Shown here piece by piece: positions 22,901-30,940 of a stretch of 42,032 nt of DNA. Made by a program: the position numbers and the translations under genes. The notes beneath the pieces were generated by a model that was not told the origin of the DNA, ran no database searches, and worked only from the letters and a program-made list of their open reading frames with translations. Positions within the stretch are counted from its first letter, which is position 1, and the number at the start of each line of letters is the position of its first letter. The stretch is from Candidatus Anammoximicrobium sp. (GTDB lineage: Bacteria; Planctomycetota; Planctomycetia; Pirellulales; Pirellulaceae), in assembly GCA_012515235.1 (NCBI GenBank), contig JAAYYU010000350.1:1-42032 (forward strand), written 5' to 3'.

Positions 22901-23341
22901 ATCGATCCAATTGCCCAGGCTATCGACACCGAACGTGCCCTGTTGAAAACGGTGGTAGTCGGTCTCGCGGTAGTCAAAATATCCGTACGCCCCGAACACA
23001 CGGTCGAAGGTCGGGCTGTACCAGCGGAAGCCGAGGCCCAGGTTGGAGCCCCAATTGCCGTCGTTGTCGATCAGGGGCTGCAAATCGCAGAAGAGCAGGC
23101 TGGAGCCGTCCACTTCCATCAGGGGAATGAACAACTCGAACCGCGTGAGGCCGGTATCGTAGCCGGGAGCCTGGCCCGCAAAGTGCCGAAGCGTGTAGCG
23201 GATCGGGTAGCCCGCCTGGCCGGCGTCAGCCGTCAGCGCCGGATCGTTCAACGCGAACGGTTGGGCTGCAGCGCGATCTGGGACGCACGCGGCGAACCAG
23301 ACAGAGCAGCAGAACACGATCCCAAGAATTCGTTGCCGCAT
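19961..23341 (-). CDS. Inverse-autotransporter-like protein with long 23-residue-repeat beta-helix
   Basis: 1126 residues from ATG 23339-23341, chosen because a signal peptide follows (MRQRILGIVFCCSVWFAACVPDRAAA); the upstream open frame is antisense to another gene. About 40-260 resembles the inverse-autotransporter (invasin/intimin-type) beta-barrel: SNLGLGFRWYSP, VFGAYGYFDYRETDYHRFQQ, LGGDFEVGVRVPE, GWKARIETDWTANISTDVALYDDD. A DUF1565-like segment (GNGSFARPFGTLDEAMAVAG, about 315-334) then opens a right-handed parallel beta-helix. At least 19 units are exactly 23 residues, each starting with Asn and with Gly near position 10 (NxIxxAxxxGIxLxxG). By analogy the barrel inserts in the outer membrane and the helix is displayed; such helices often bind or cut polysaccharide, but no catalytic residues were identified. 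A strong terminator follows. Confidence 0.85.
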   Translation of the reverse strand: MRQRILGIVFCCSVWFAACVPDRAAAQPFALNDPALTADAGQAGYPIRYTLRHFAGQAPGYDTGLTRFELFIPLMEVDGSSLLFCDLQPLIDNDGNWGSNLGLGFRWYSPTFDRVFGAYGYFDYRETDYHRFQQGTFGVDSLGNWIDTRVNVYLPDQDQMALPAEAVEAPHFQGNSLRYGGYQTAMLGGDFEVGVRVPEIAGTQSRLLAGVYHFDGNGETDVTGWKARIETDWTANISTDVALYDDDVFGTTVMVGIALNIQTESFSPWSPHIQSFRRGPMRHITHMAADRIAEPTYRQPNIAVRENTYRATQDGNPLQFIHVVEGATGGNGSFARPFGTLDEAMAVAGPGTIVYTPYGGNYQPIPTFVVPEEVALLSNAPVQWVETDVGWMQIPLSGASPDLSEAPQIWGSVEMSRGSTLNGFWIVGYGDALGETGSVRMVDVADVSVRNNVIWSRQDGIWIEDAMNVTVMDNTVAQALGSGVFLMSGSGVTLAGNTVIQANRDGIEVLSCDSAEIVENVIVEAAGNGISLVQGDHASILGNVIGLAGENGIQVLQGDHANVVGNAIAMAWGDGITLTDAAHAWVADNAIGTAWENGIELVDGPLASIVGNQIGEVAWHGITTTDATGAEIWGNSIQWAGLDGIQVTEGADALIAENHIGEVLGNGITLNYGANATIVRNQIDTAEGYGIELVEGANATVFENDIGQVQRSGISLVRGHNSVIGWNHIAAAGGNGIEIIDAGAIVVGENVIGSAQRNGIAVIRGANATIVYNQVNSVSGSANDPDSGHGIMVQDGTSADISYNQIGSVSGDGIRVADATNATLAGNVIAAAGGRGIAILDGVYVTLLQNEVQHAGEAAFELAGTGNGLITGNRILSSNGDGIRVTSASSVDISGNELGRIDLNGIVVVDSPAGQIIGNTIEFAGRNGLLLIDGTNLLVADNVIERAVGNGIDIRGGDFAGSLTGNSITEAQTGINAALTGTFQGQISGNTLIDSRAYGISLEAGQFAVGGLVAANVVETSEWEGIAVLATGAGPSTLTVQYNILELNNLEDDTYHHREFVARLAPGAGPFTVELLGNKSYNILTPTEYNFDFLNSSLNALLYSTDAESTNFGAIGSSDGSVPLPP
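20200..21990 (-). repeat. Tandem 69-bp coding repeats (23-residue beta-helix turns)
   Basis: Codes for the beta-helix above. Thirteen consecutive 23-residue units (from NTVAQA... to NVIGSA...), one 31-residue unit, then six more exact 23-residue units, followed by longer irregular turns. The units are diverged at DNA level, so the repeat is old and under protein-level constraint. Confidence 0.85.
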
Positions 23342-23641
23342 CGTTCGGCGTGTCAGCTGAAGGTAGGTGGGAAGTGGATGGCACACCATGCCGCCGGTGT
23401 GCAGCGAGGTCGAGGTCTCTGATACTGCTTTTCGGCAGTAGCCTCGAACGTTGCTTGGGCGATTTGCGCCCAATGCCGCGTTTTCCGCCAAGCGAGTCGG
23501 ATTTCCAAGGCTGGTCGCTCTTTTTCGTATCGGTGCCGAAATCGGTGCGATCCCTACGTGCCTCAAACCGCGCAGACGGCTTATAATCGCCAGCGTCCGG
23601 ATGATTGTCGAACCGACTGTAACCCGAATCGGAGGTGCCTG

Positions 23642-24859
23642 ATGCGAGGACGATGCGTACAATACGTTCTGGCGGCGCTGGTCTGCCTGGGCGGACTGTG
23701 GTTGAGGGGCGATCTCTGCCGTGCCGCGGACGATGGGCTCGCCGCCGCGGACGGTCCCGTTTCGTCCGCCGGCCAGGTCGATGCCGGGGTCTTGGATCAG
23801 ATCACCCGGCGGATGCAGGAATTCGTGGACCGGAAACAGATCTCCGGCGCCGTGACGCTGGTGGCTTGCCGCGGCCGCGTCATTCACCTGGAAGCGGTCG
23901 GGGCGGCCGATTTGGAGAACGGCCGGCCGATGCGCCCGGAGACGATGTTCTGCATCGCCTCGATGACCAAGCCCGTCACGGCGACCGCGGTGATGATCTT
24001 GCAGGACGAAGGCAAGCTGTCGATCAACGACCCGGTCTCGAAATACATCCCGGAGTTCAGCGGCGTTGCGTTGCGGGACGGGAAGCCCCGCCAAGCGATC
24101 ACCCTTCGCCACTGCTTGACGCACACGGCTGGCCTGAGCGGCAGCCAGCAGAACGAGGGCTCGCTGCGCGAGACGGTCGAAAAACTGGCACGCCGCCCGT
24201 TGGATTTTGAGCCGGGGACGAAATGGCAATACAGTCCGGGCCTGAGCGTCTGCGGCCGGGTGGTGGAGATCGTGTCCGGCAAACCGTTCGACCAATTCCT
24301 GGCCGAGCGGATCTTCCAGCCGTTGGGGATGCCCGACACGACGTTTCATCCGTCGCCCGCGCAACAACAGCGACTGGCTCGTCTTTACCAACCCGGCGAG
24401 GGCGGCAAATCGCTGGCGCCGGCAACGCACTGGCTGGTCGACGTCTCGCCGGACAAAAGTCCCAATCCGTCCGGCGGCCTGTTCGCGACCGTCGGCGACA
24501 TGGCTCGGTTCTACCAGATGATTCTCAACGGCGGCGAGTTGGACGGGCGGCGGATCGTGTCGGCGGCGGCCGTCCGGGAGATGACCAAGATCCAAACGGA
24601 CGACCTCAAGACCGGGTTCACGGACGGCAACGCTTGGGGTTTGGGCTGGGGACTGGTGCGCCAGCCGCAAGGCGTCACGGCCGTGCTCTCGCCCGGCTCG
24701 TTCGGCCACGGCGGCGCGTTCGGCACGCAGGGCTGGGTGGACCCGCAACGGCAGATGATCTTCGTGCTGATGATCCAGCGCACGGGGTTTGGCAACGGCG
24801 ACGCTTCCGACATCCGCCGGACCCTGCAGCAGTTGGGCGTGCAGGCTGTGGGCGGGTAG
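23642..24859 (+). CDS. Secreted serine beta-lactamase-like hydrolase (class C/EstB type)
   Basis: 405 residues from ATG 23642-23644, with GGAGGT 4 nt upstream; the open frame before it lacks a signal. The signal peptide region is MRGRCVQYVLAALVCLGGLW. The catalytic SxxK is SMTK (Ser107-Lys110) in TMFCIASMTKPVTATAVMIL. The Tyr motif is KWQYSPGLSVCGRVVE. The third box is HGGAFGTQGW, in place of KTG, as in many esterase-type relatives. Other conserved parts are ITLRHCLTHTAGLSG and NPSGGLFATVGDMARFYQMIL. Members of this family are esterases, D-amino peptidases or cell-wall-linked hydrolases more often than true beta-lactamases. It is divergent from the inverse-autotransporter gene (300 bp between starts) and convergent with the DUF4159 gene. 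Confidence 0.9.
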   Translation: MRGRCVQYVLAALVCLGGLWLRGDLCRAADDGLAAADGPVSSAGQVDAGVLDQITRRMQEFVDRKQISGAVTLVACRGRVIHLEAVGAADLENGRPMRPETMFCIASMTKPVTATAVMILQDEGKLSINDPVSKYIPEFSGVALRDGKPRQAITLRHCLTHTAGLSGSQQNEGSLRETVEKLARRPLDFEPGTKWQYSPGLSVCGRVVEIVSGKPFDQFLAERIFQPLGMPDTTFHPSPAQQQRLARLYQPGEGGKSLAPATHWLVDVSPDKSPNPSGGLFATVGDMARFYQMILNGGELDGRRIVSAAAVREMTKIQTDDLKTGFTDGNAWGLGWGLVRQPQGVTAVLSPGSFGHGGAFGTQGWVDPQRQMIFVLMIQRTGFGNGDASDIRRTLQQLGVQAVGG

Positions 24860-24998
24860 CGCCCGCAGGACAACGGAAGAGTCCGGAAGAACGCCGCGAT
24901 GGCCAGCCCGGCAGAAACGGCGGGCTTTGCGGCACGCGCCGGAGTCTTCGCTGGGTCTGCAGGGTCGCGATCCAGCTGCCTTTCGGGCCCCCGCCGCG

Positions 24999-27359
24999 TC
25001 ATTGCTGCAGGGCGAACATCACGAGATTGACCACCAACCGCGCCGCGTCCGCGGGAATGTACCCCTTGCACTCCAGCGACGCGGCGTTCTCCAGGGCACA
25101 GCTGATATCGTACGGCGAGAAGACCACGGCCAGGCGGCCCTCCAGCTGGACCCCTTCCAGCTGTGGGCTGATCTGCACCTGCCGCGTGCTGAGCGGATCG
25201 CCGGCCGCGCGGATCTGCGGATCGCGTAACGTGACCCGGGACAGATCGTAACCGCGAAACTGCTGCGAGAAGAGCGGGTGATTCTCCGGCAGCCGGACGA
25301 ATTCGGCTTCCGGCAAGGCCGCTTTGATCTCCCGCCGCAGCGCGGCGGCAAACTGGGGATTCGCACAGATCGCGTCACCGAACAAGAACCCGCCGCGCCG
25401 CAGGTAGGTGGCCAGCGCCCGTCGCTGCGAGTCGCTGAACCGGAAATCCCGCCGGCCGTGGATAAAGGCGACGGCGTGGTCCAGCAGCTGCGGATCGTCC
25501 GGCGAGACCAGCAGCGGTTCCGTGCTCACGCGCAAGCCGACCTCGGAACGGAGCACGCCCAGCAGCCGGGGCAGCGTGTTGGCCGCCTCGTCGGCGCCGC
25601 CGCCGTGCAGCAGCTTGGGGATCACCAGAACGCCGCGCGTCAATCGCTCGTTCGGATCGCGCGGCGCCGTAATCCGCGGCCGTTCGAGTTTGTCTTTCAA
25701 CTGCCGGTTGGTGGCATAGGCCAGCACGTTGGCGCCGATCGCCAGGCCGGCCTGGATCTGGTCTTGGGCCGCCGGCGGATAGCCCGTCTGGCGCTCCCCG
25801 CGGCTCAACTCCCACAGGCAAGAGAGGTCCTGCGGACAGTACACGACGCTGGTCCGGCAGCAGGCGTCGATGCCGTACAGTGGCCGCACGTGCTCCGGGG
25901 CCACCCGCTGCTGGGCGAACCAGATCGCGTGTTCGGGCGGCAGCAACCGCAGCGGACTTTCCGGAAACAGCTCTTTCATCAGCCGCCGGAACGACTGATC
26001 GAACGGCTCGCCGCCGCAACAAGCCTCGGCCAGGATGAAACCGCCTTGGCCGACGTATTGCTTCAGGCCCTGCTTCTGCTCGACGGTCAGCTGTAACGCT
26101 TCCCGGCCGCTGATCATCAGCACCGGAGTCTCCAGCAAGTCCTCGACCTTCGCCGCGCGGGCGTCGATCGTCTGCCAGGTCAGCTTCTGCCGCCACAGCG
26201 GTTCGACGTGCCGAATCAGGTTGTGGACGCCGCTGCGGTGCAAGTCCCAATCCTCGCCGTCGCCGTGTTGCAGCTTGGCCATCGCCACCGGCCGGCGGCC
26301 CTTGGCCAGAAACAGCAGCGCGAAGGACGTGGCGACCAGTTCGTTCTCCTCGCCGCTGCCGGCGCCGCGCCAGAACCCGGACAGCTGGTCCTGCTGCCGG
26401 ACCAGCATCTCTGCGCCTTCCCGGTACCAATCGTGCGAGCCGATGAAACGCCGCCCGGTCAGCCGGCCGACGCGCTCGACGCCGTACAAGTAGTAATACA
26501 GCCCGGCTCGTCCCAGGCTCAATCCGCCGATCCCGGACGGGCTGGGGTTGGCGTTGACCGTGAACTTGGCGCCCAGCCATTCCAACGCGCGCTGCAGTTC
26601 GTCGTCGTCCGCCCGTTCACAGCAGCAGTGGATCGCGTCGCCAGCCACCCGCGCATCGCCGGCGCTGAGCCGTCCCTGCGAGATCACCAAGGCCCCGATC
26701 CCGGCGCACGTCATGCTTCCCGTCGGCGGCGCTTCGGGCTGGTCCTTCAGCGGTTTGTAGTAGCTCCACGCGCCGTCCGGACGCTGGCAGCTGAGCCAGT
26801 AGTCCAGCGCCAGTTGCCAAGTCGCGTCGCCGACGCGGGCGCCTACCTGCTCCGCCTCGTGCAAACCCAGCAGGGCGAATTGCGAGTTCGAGTTGTCGCC
26901 CCGCGCCTGTTCGCCGGCCACCGAGAAATAAGTCCACGCCCCGGCCCGCTCGCCTTCCCGAATCTGGGCCCGCGCCAGCCATTCGGCATTGCGCTGGATC
27001 AACAGCATGTCCTTCCTCGGTTCCGCCGTGCAGAAGACCATCGTCTGCAGCGCCGTCACGTACACCGCTTGCGGCGCGCCCAATTGCCGCAAGTACGACA
27101 TGGCCCGGCTCATCGCCGGCGAATCGAGCGGCTCGCCGGATTCCAACAGGGCCAGCGTACACAGCGCCGTCACGCCCCCCGGATACCCCACCCGGTCCGG
27201 CCAACTACCGCGGTCCTTCAACTGCTGGCTCTTCAAGTAACGCGTGCCCGCAGAAATCGCATCCCGCACTTCGTCCGGCGTCACTTCACCCGCAGCCGTT
27301 CCGGCAGCGACGAACGAGCAAACCAGGATGGTCAGGCACGAAACGAGTAATTGGATCAT
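24999..27359 (-). CDS. Exported prenyltransferase/squalene-oxidase-repeat protein with DUF4159 domain
   Basis: 786 residues. The start at ATG 27357-27359 gives a signal peptide (MIQLLVSCLTILVCSFVAAGTAAG); no good ribosome-binding site was seen. Residues about 30-370 contain alpha/alpha-toroid repeats (GTRYLKSQQLKDRGSWPD, LDYWLSCQRPDGAWSYYK), as in squalene cyclase-like proteins. About 430-540 resembles a class-I-glutamine-amidotransferase-like fold (VLMISGREALQL, YVGQGGFILAEACCGG). The C-terminal part (about 580-780) resembles DUF4159 (LLVSPDDPQLLDHAVAFIHGRRDFRFS, LATYLRRGGFLFGDAICANP). Function is unknown; such proteins are frequent in planctomycetes. It is convergent with the beta-lactamase-like gene (139 bp, no obvious hairpin). 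Confidence 0.82.
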   Translation of the reverse strand: MIQLLVSCLTILVCSFVAAGTAAGEVTPDEVRDAISAGTRYLKSQQLKDRGSWPDRVGYPGGVTALCTLALLESGEPLDSPAMSRAMSYLRQLGAPQAVYVTALQTMVFCTAEPRKDMLLIQRNAEWLARAQIREGERAGAWTYFSVAGEQARGDNSNSQFALLGLHEAEQVGARVGDATWQLALDYWLSCQRPDGAWSYYKPLKDQPEAPPTGSMTCAGIGALVISQGRLSAGDARVAGDAIHCCCERADDDELQRALEWLGAKFTVNANPSPSGIGGLSLGRAGLYYYLYGVERVGRLTGRRFIGSHDWYREGAEMLVRQQDQLSGFWRGAGSGEENELVATSFALLFLAKGRRPVAMAKLQHGDGEDWDLHRSGVHNLIRHVEPLWRQKLTWQTIDARAAKVEDLLETPVLMISGREALQLTVEQKQGLKQYVGQGGFILAEACCGGEPFDQSFRRLMKELFPESPLRLLPPEHAIWFAQQRVAPEHVRPLYGIDACCRTSVVYCPQDLSCLWELSRGERQTGYPPAAQDQIQAGLAIGANVLAYATNRQLKDKLERPRITAPRDPNERLTRGVLVIPKLLHGGGADEAANTLPRLLGVLRSEVGLRVSTEPLLVSPDDPQLLDHAVAFIHGRRDFRFSDSQRRALATYLRRGGFLFGDAICANPQFAAALRREIKAALPEAEFVRLPENHPLFSQQFRGYDLSRVTLRDPQIRAAGDPLSTRQVQISPQLEGVQLEGRLAVVFSPYDISCALENAASLECKGYIPADAARLVVNLVMFALQQ

Positions 27360-28170
27360 CCAGATTCCCGCCAAAGCGTCACGACCTGCAAGGCAAGGCG
27401 GAAGACGGCGATTGCCATCGCTTCGGTCCACCCGCTAGTCCGCTGCTGAGACACACGTCGTCAAAACTCCAGAAACTCGACACCATGCCATTATCAGAAT
27501 AGGCGTCTGATCCAATCGCGTCAACGGTCGGATGTCGCGCTGTCGCGCGGGCTGTTGAGCCTTGGTTGGCGCGAACAGTGCCGACCAAGAACAGCGGCCT
27601 ACCCCGATCCTCAAAGCGACGATCGGCCCATCGCACACTTTCACGACAGGGGGTCAGGCTTACAGAATTCAATTTTGGCCGATAGTGGAGCCAGCGATAC
27701 GGAACGACATTGCTCGGCCAAAATTGAATTCTGTAAGCCTGACCCCAGCCCCGAGACCGTGATTTCATCAACAACGCGAAACGAGCAACTCCGCGGGATG
27801 AAAATCGGGTCCTGACCGCGGGACAGTAGACCAAACATGAACCGACCAGGCAAAAACACCAGGCGACGGCAACCGCGGAAAGGCTAACCAACCGTGGGGT
27901 GGAAGCCTGCGGAAGTGCTGGTTAAGCGGCCAATCATTCCTGGTCGCCACACCCAAGCCAAAGCCGCCTGGCGACGGACCGAAAAACGCCCTGCGAGGCC
28001 GAGAGGAATGACAGAGACCTGAAAAATGCGTGTTTTTTCCCTTTCCCGTGTCCTCGCCTTTCTTTCCTTTTCCCCTTTTTTCCAGTGGCGACGCGTTGCG
28101 GTGCGTAACAGGATCACTTCACTTGTCGTAGGTGCGGGCTTACTTCTGGCCGTGGGATCTCGCTGGGGCG
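27360..28170. other. 811-bp intergenic region with a perfect long inverted repeat
   Basis: No credible gene. Short open frames here are low-complexity or cross the inverted repeat at 27651-27747. A pyrimidine-rich stretch (about 28031-28082, T/C runs) lies downstream of the ABC permease stop on the opposite strand. Confidence 0.55.
27651..27747. repeat. Perfect 33-bp inverted repeat with 31-bp spacer
   Basis: Left arm 27651-27683 (starts GGGGTCAGGCTTACAG, ends TTTTGGCCGA) is the exact reverse complement of the right arm 27715-27747. The 31-bp spacer has no symmetry. It could form a very stable cruciform or RNA hairpin. The structure is that of a palindromic MITE-like or transposase-recognised element; no transposase gene is next to it. 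Confidence 0.9.
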
Positions 28171-28956
28171 TCACACGTACTCGCGCCGGCAGAACGTCCA
28201 CAGGCCGGCCAGGAACAGCGAGACGGACGCGCCCAACAAGACGGTCTGCGCCAGGTCGCCGGAGATGGGCAGGAACAGGGCCGGGTCCCGACCGCCGGCT
28301 GGCCCCAGGCCCAGGCTTTGGCCGGCGTCGAATACGAGACATTGCGTGTAGTAGGAAATCGCCAGCCTCTTGACAATGCCGGGCATGTTGCCCAGGAACG
28401 CCTCCAGGATCAGGGCGTAACCAAGACTGACGATCGTGGCGCGGTGCAGCAGTACGCTGAACAGGTGAAACAGGCTCGTGTAGGCCAGACTGGACAACGC
28501 GACCGCCGGCCAGAACCGCTGGAAGCTCTCCCAGCCCGCGGTTCCGCCCAGCCACCCCAGGGCTGCGAAACCTGCCAGATTCCAGCCGCCGACGAGCGTC
28601 AGCGCCGCCAAGTACTTGGCGACGTAGATGACCGGCCGCGGCAGAGGCGTCGCCAGCACGTAGCCCAAGGTCTGATCCTGCCGCTCGCCCGCAATACCCG
28701 CCGAGGCGTAGCACAAGGAAAAGATTGGGAGGAAGAACGAAACGTACAACGGCAAAAAGATCTCCCGGACGAACTGCACCGGCGTCCGCTCGTGCCGCAC
28801 GGACCAGGCCATGACGGCCAACAGAGCAAAGGCCAGCAGTAGGGCGTTGACCAGCGTCTGCCGCGAAAGCAGCATCCGCCTGGCAGAAAACGCCGCCAAG
28901 TGGCATCCGCCGCGAAGGGCCGTCAACAAGCCGGATCGAGGGCCGTACTGCACCAT
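28171..28956 (-). CDS. ABC transporter permease (ABC-2 type)
   Basis: 261 residues from ATG 28954-28956; GAGGA overlapping the preceding gene's TGA acts as the ribosome-binding site. About six hydrophobic segments are visible (for example LVNALLLAFALLAVMAW, FLPLYVSFFLPIFSLCYA, YLAALTLVGGWNLAGFAALGW, VLLGASVSLFLAGLW). GIAGERQDQTLGYVLATPLPRPVIYVAKYLA is the typical ABC-2 cytoplasmic loop. Last gene of a three-gene operon, 14 nt after the ATPase stop. Exports an unknown substrate across the inner membrane. Confidence 0.88.
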   Translation of the reverse strand: MVQYGPRSGLLTALRGGCHLAAFSARRMLLSRQTLVNALLLAFALLAVMAWSVRHERTPVQFVREIFLPLYVSFFLPIFSLCYASAGIAGERQDQTLGYVLATPLPRPVIYVAKYLAALTLVGGWNLAGFAALGWLGGTAGWESFQRFWPAVALSSLAYTSLFHLFSVLLHRATIVSLGYALILEAFLGNMPGIVKRLAISYYTQCLVFDAGQSLGLGPAGGRDPALFLPISGDLAQTVLLGASVSLFLAGLWTFCRREYV

Positions 28957-28970
28957 CGGTTTGCCGTTCC

Positions 28971-29945
28971 TCACAGATGCTGAGCCGTCTGCATCACGTA
29001 GTCGAAAATCGCCTCGGCCGAAGTGTCCGTGGCCTGGACCCGGTCGACCTGGAAGCCGGCCTCCGCCACGGTTTCGGCCAAGACGCGAAAGAACTCGTTC
29101 GGCCGCTGGACCTGAAACAACAGTTCCCGCTCGTTCTCCAGTTGCACGGACCGGACGCAGGCGGCGCGGAACAGTCGCACGGCCAGTTCCCGCGGCCGGT
29201 CCGTCGAAACGCGCACGTGCAGCGGATGGTCCGCCAACATTTCGCGAATCTCCGGCAGACTGCCGGCGGCCAACATGCGGCCCCGGCACAGGAACACGAC
29301 GCGTCGGGCCAACTGGTCCATCTCGTCCAAAATGTGACTGGACACAACGATCGCCTTGCCTTGCTCCGCCAAGGCGACGAACAGGTTCACCAATTCAGTC
29401 CGCCCCAGCGGATCGACGCCGTTGAGCGGTTCGTCCAGCACGAGCAGGTCCGGGTCGTGAACCAACGCTTGCGCGAGCTTGATCCGTTGCCGCATGCCTT
29501 TCGAGTAAGAGCCCAGCGGGCGTTCCGCTCGGTCCGCCATGCCGACTTGCTCCAACACCTCTTCCACGCGCCGAGACAAGTCTCCTCCGGCAAACCCGTG
29601 CAGCCGGGCGATGGTCCGGACAAACGTCCGTCCGGACATGTCCTCGTAAAACGCATCTACGTCGGGGCAGTAGCCGATATGCGCCTTGGCCGCCGCCGAC
29701 CAGGCGTGGCGGCCGCAAACCCGCACGCGGCCGAGACTGGGCCGCAGTTGCCCCGTCATCAACTTGATCAACGTGCTTTTGCCAGCGCCGTTGGGTCCCA
29801 CCAGGCCCGTGATTCCCGGCTCAAGACGAAGTGACAGATCGTTGACGGCGATCACCGGACCATACCATTTGGATACGGCCGTGAATTCCAGCAACGCAGC
29901 GCCGCCAAGCCGTTCTTGGGCCGCCACCGATTCAAGTCCCAACAC
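28971..29945 (-). CDS. ABC transporter ATP-binding protein
   Basis: 324 residues. The GTG start at 29943-29945 is proposed because GGGAG lies 9 nt before it and gives a normal length; the frame stays open further back into the upstream permease. Walker A GLVGPNGAGKST, ABC signature SYSKGMRQRIKLAQAL, Walker B LLVLDEPLNGVDP, and switch His in VVSSHILDEMD are all intact. It powers export with the two adjacent permeases (28171-28956 and 30038-30940). The C-terminal 90 residues form the usual variable domain of ABC-2/Nos-type ATPases. The operon has no substrate-binding or efflux-partner genes, so the cargo is unknown. Confidence 0.93.
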   Translation of the reverse strand: MLGLESVAAQERLGGAALLEFTAVSKWYGPVIAVNDLSLRLEPGITGLVGPNGAGKSTLIKLMTGQLRPSLGRVRVCGRHAWSAAAKAHIGYCPDVDAFYEDMSGRTFVRTIARLHGFAGGDLSRRVEEVLEQVGMADRAERPLGSYSKGMRQRIKLAQALVHDPDLLVLDEPLNGVDPLGRTELVNLFVALAEQGKAIVVSSHILDEMDQLARRVVFLCRGRMLAAGSLPEIREMLADHPLHVRVSTDRPRELAVRLFRAACVRSVQLENERELLFQVQRPNEFFRVLAETVAEAGFQVDRVQATDTSAEAIFDYVMQTAQHL

Positions 29946-30037
29946 GCTGCAGGTCTCCCGCGACAAAACTGTATACGCGGCCCCGGGGGCCAGGACACGA
30001 GAACCGATCTGCAAAGCCGACTTACCGCTCCCCCGCC

Positions 30038-30940
30038 TTACGCCACCACCTTCACGGCTCGGACGCGAGGAATGATCGCCAGCAAACAGACCACCCACAC
30101 GATCGCGACAATCCAGAAAGCGCCCGGAAGCACCTGCAGATCGCTGTCTGAAAGCGAGTCAAAACACCAACTGCCCAGCAAACGCAGGTCCCGCCAGAAC
30201 ATCAACAGCCGCCAACGGCGATCGTCATACGCTTGCCGCAAGATCTCGCCGAGTGCGGGCAGCAGCACGAAGATGCACGCCCAGGACAGGACCAGCGGAA
30301 CGTTCTTGTGCAGCCAGGACGCCAAGGCAAACAACAGCAGGCTGAGCGAGACGGCCATGATCGCGCCGTAGCCCAGGATGCCCAGCACGATCCGCCCATT
30401 CTCCCGGAAATAGGCCAGCGAGTTGGTGAGCACGCCGTATTCGACGAACAGAATCAGGGCCGGGATGGCGGTGGTCAGGGCCACCAGCAGCCCAATTGCC
30501 AGCAGTTTGCCGGCGACATAGTGCCGGCGGCCGACCGCTCGCGACAGGTAAAATGTCAACCCGCCTTGCTCGTAATCTCCGCCCACCAGCAGTTCGCCGG
30601 CAAAGGCCAGGACCAACATGGTGACCGTCCCCTGGGCGAACATGAACTCGCGGTACGTCTTGCCCGCCCCTGTCACCGAACTTAACACCTGATCCACGAA
30701 TGCCGCCACGGCCGGATTCTGAACGCTGACCTGCGCTTTCAAATAGATCGTCGCGAAGAAGAACAGAAAATCCAACAGCGCCAATCCCAACAGCAGCCAG
30801 AACAATTTGCGGCGCAGCACCAACCGCACGCCCGTCCAGGCGATGGGCCAGCAAGCCCACCACGCCGGCCGCAGGCTTCCTGTCCAGTCGCGATATCCGA
30901 AGTCCAGGGGTTCTGCCTTGGGCATCTCTCTTCGATCCAT
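30038..30940 (-). CDS. ABC transporter permease (ABC-2 type), first gene of operon
   Basis: 300 residues from ATG 30938-30940; a second ATG five codons later is equally possible, and neither has a strong ribosome-binding site. Hydrophobic segments include LFWLLLGLALLDFLFFFATIY, VTMLVLAFAGELLVGG, LLAIGLLVALTTAIPALILF, GILGYGAIMAVSLSLLLFALA and FWIVAIVWVVCLLAIIPRV. The loop GGDYEQGGLTFYLSRAVGRRHYVAGK is typical of ABC-2 permeases. It differs in sequence from the other permease, suggesting a heterodimeric channel. The ATPase gene starts 92 nt downstream on the same strand. Confidence 0.87.
   Translation of the reverse strand: MDRREMPKAEPLDFGYRDWTGSLRPAWWACWPIAWTGVRLVLRRKLFWLLLGLALLDFLFFFATIYLKAQVSVQNPAVAAFVDQVLSSVTGAGKTYREFMFAQGTVTMLVLAFAGELLVGGDYEQGGLTFYLSRAVGRRHYVAGKLLAIGLLVALTTAIPALILFVEYGVLTNSLAYFRENGRIVLGILGYGAIMAVSLSLLLFALASWLHKNVPLVLSWACIFVLLPALGEILRQAYDDRRWRLLMFWRDLRLLGSWCFDSLSDSDLQVLPGAFWIVAIVWVVCLLAIIPRVRAVKVVA

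Noticed and set aside
20171..23422. A 1083-codon open frame on the plus strand
   Set aside because: Antisense shadow of the inverse-autotransporter gene; its repeats mirror the 69-bp coding repeat.
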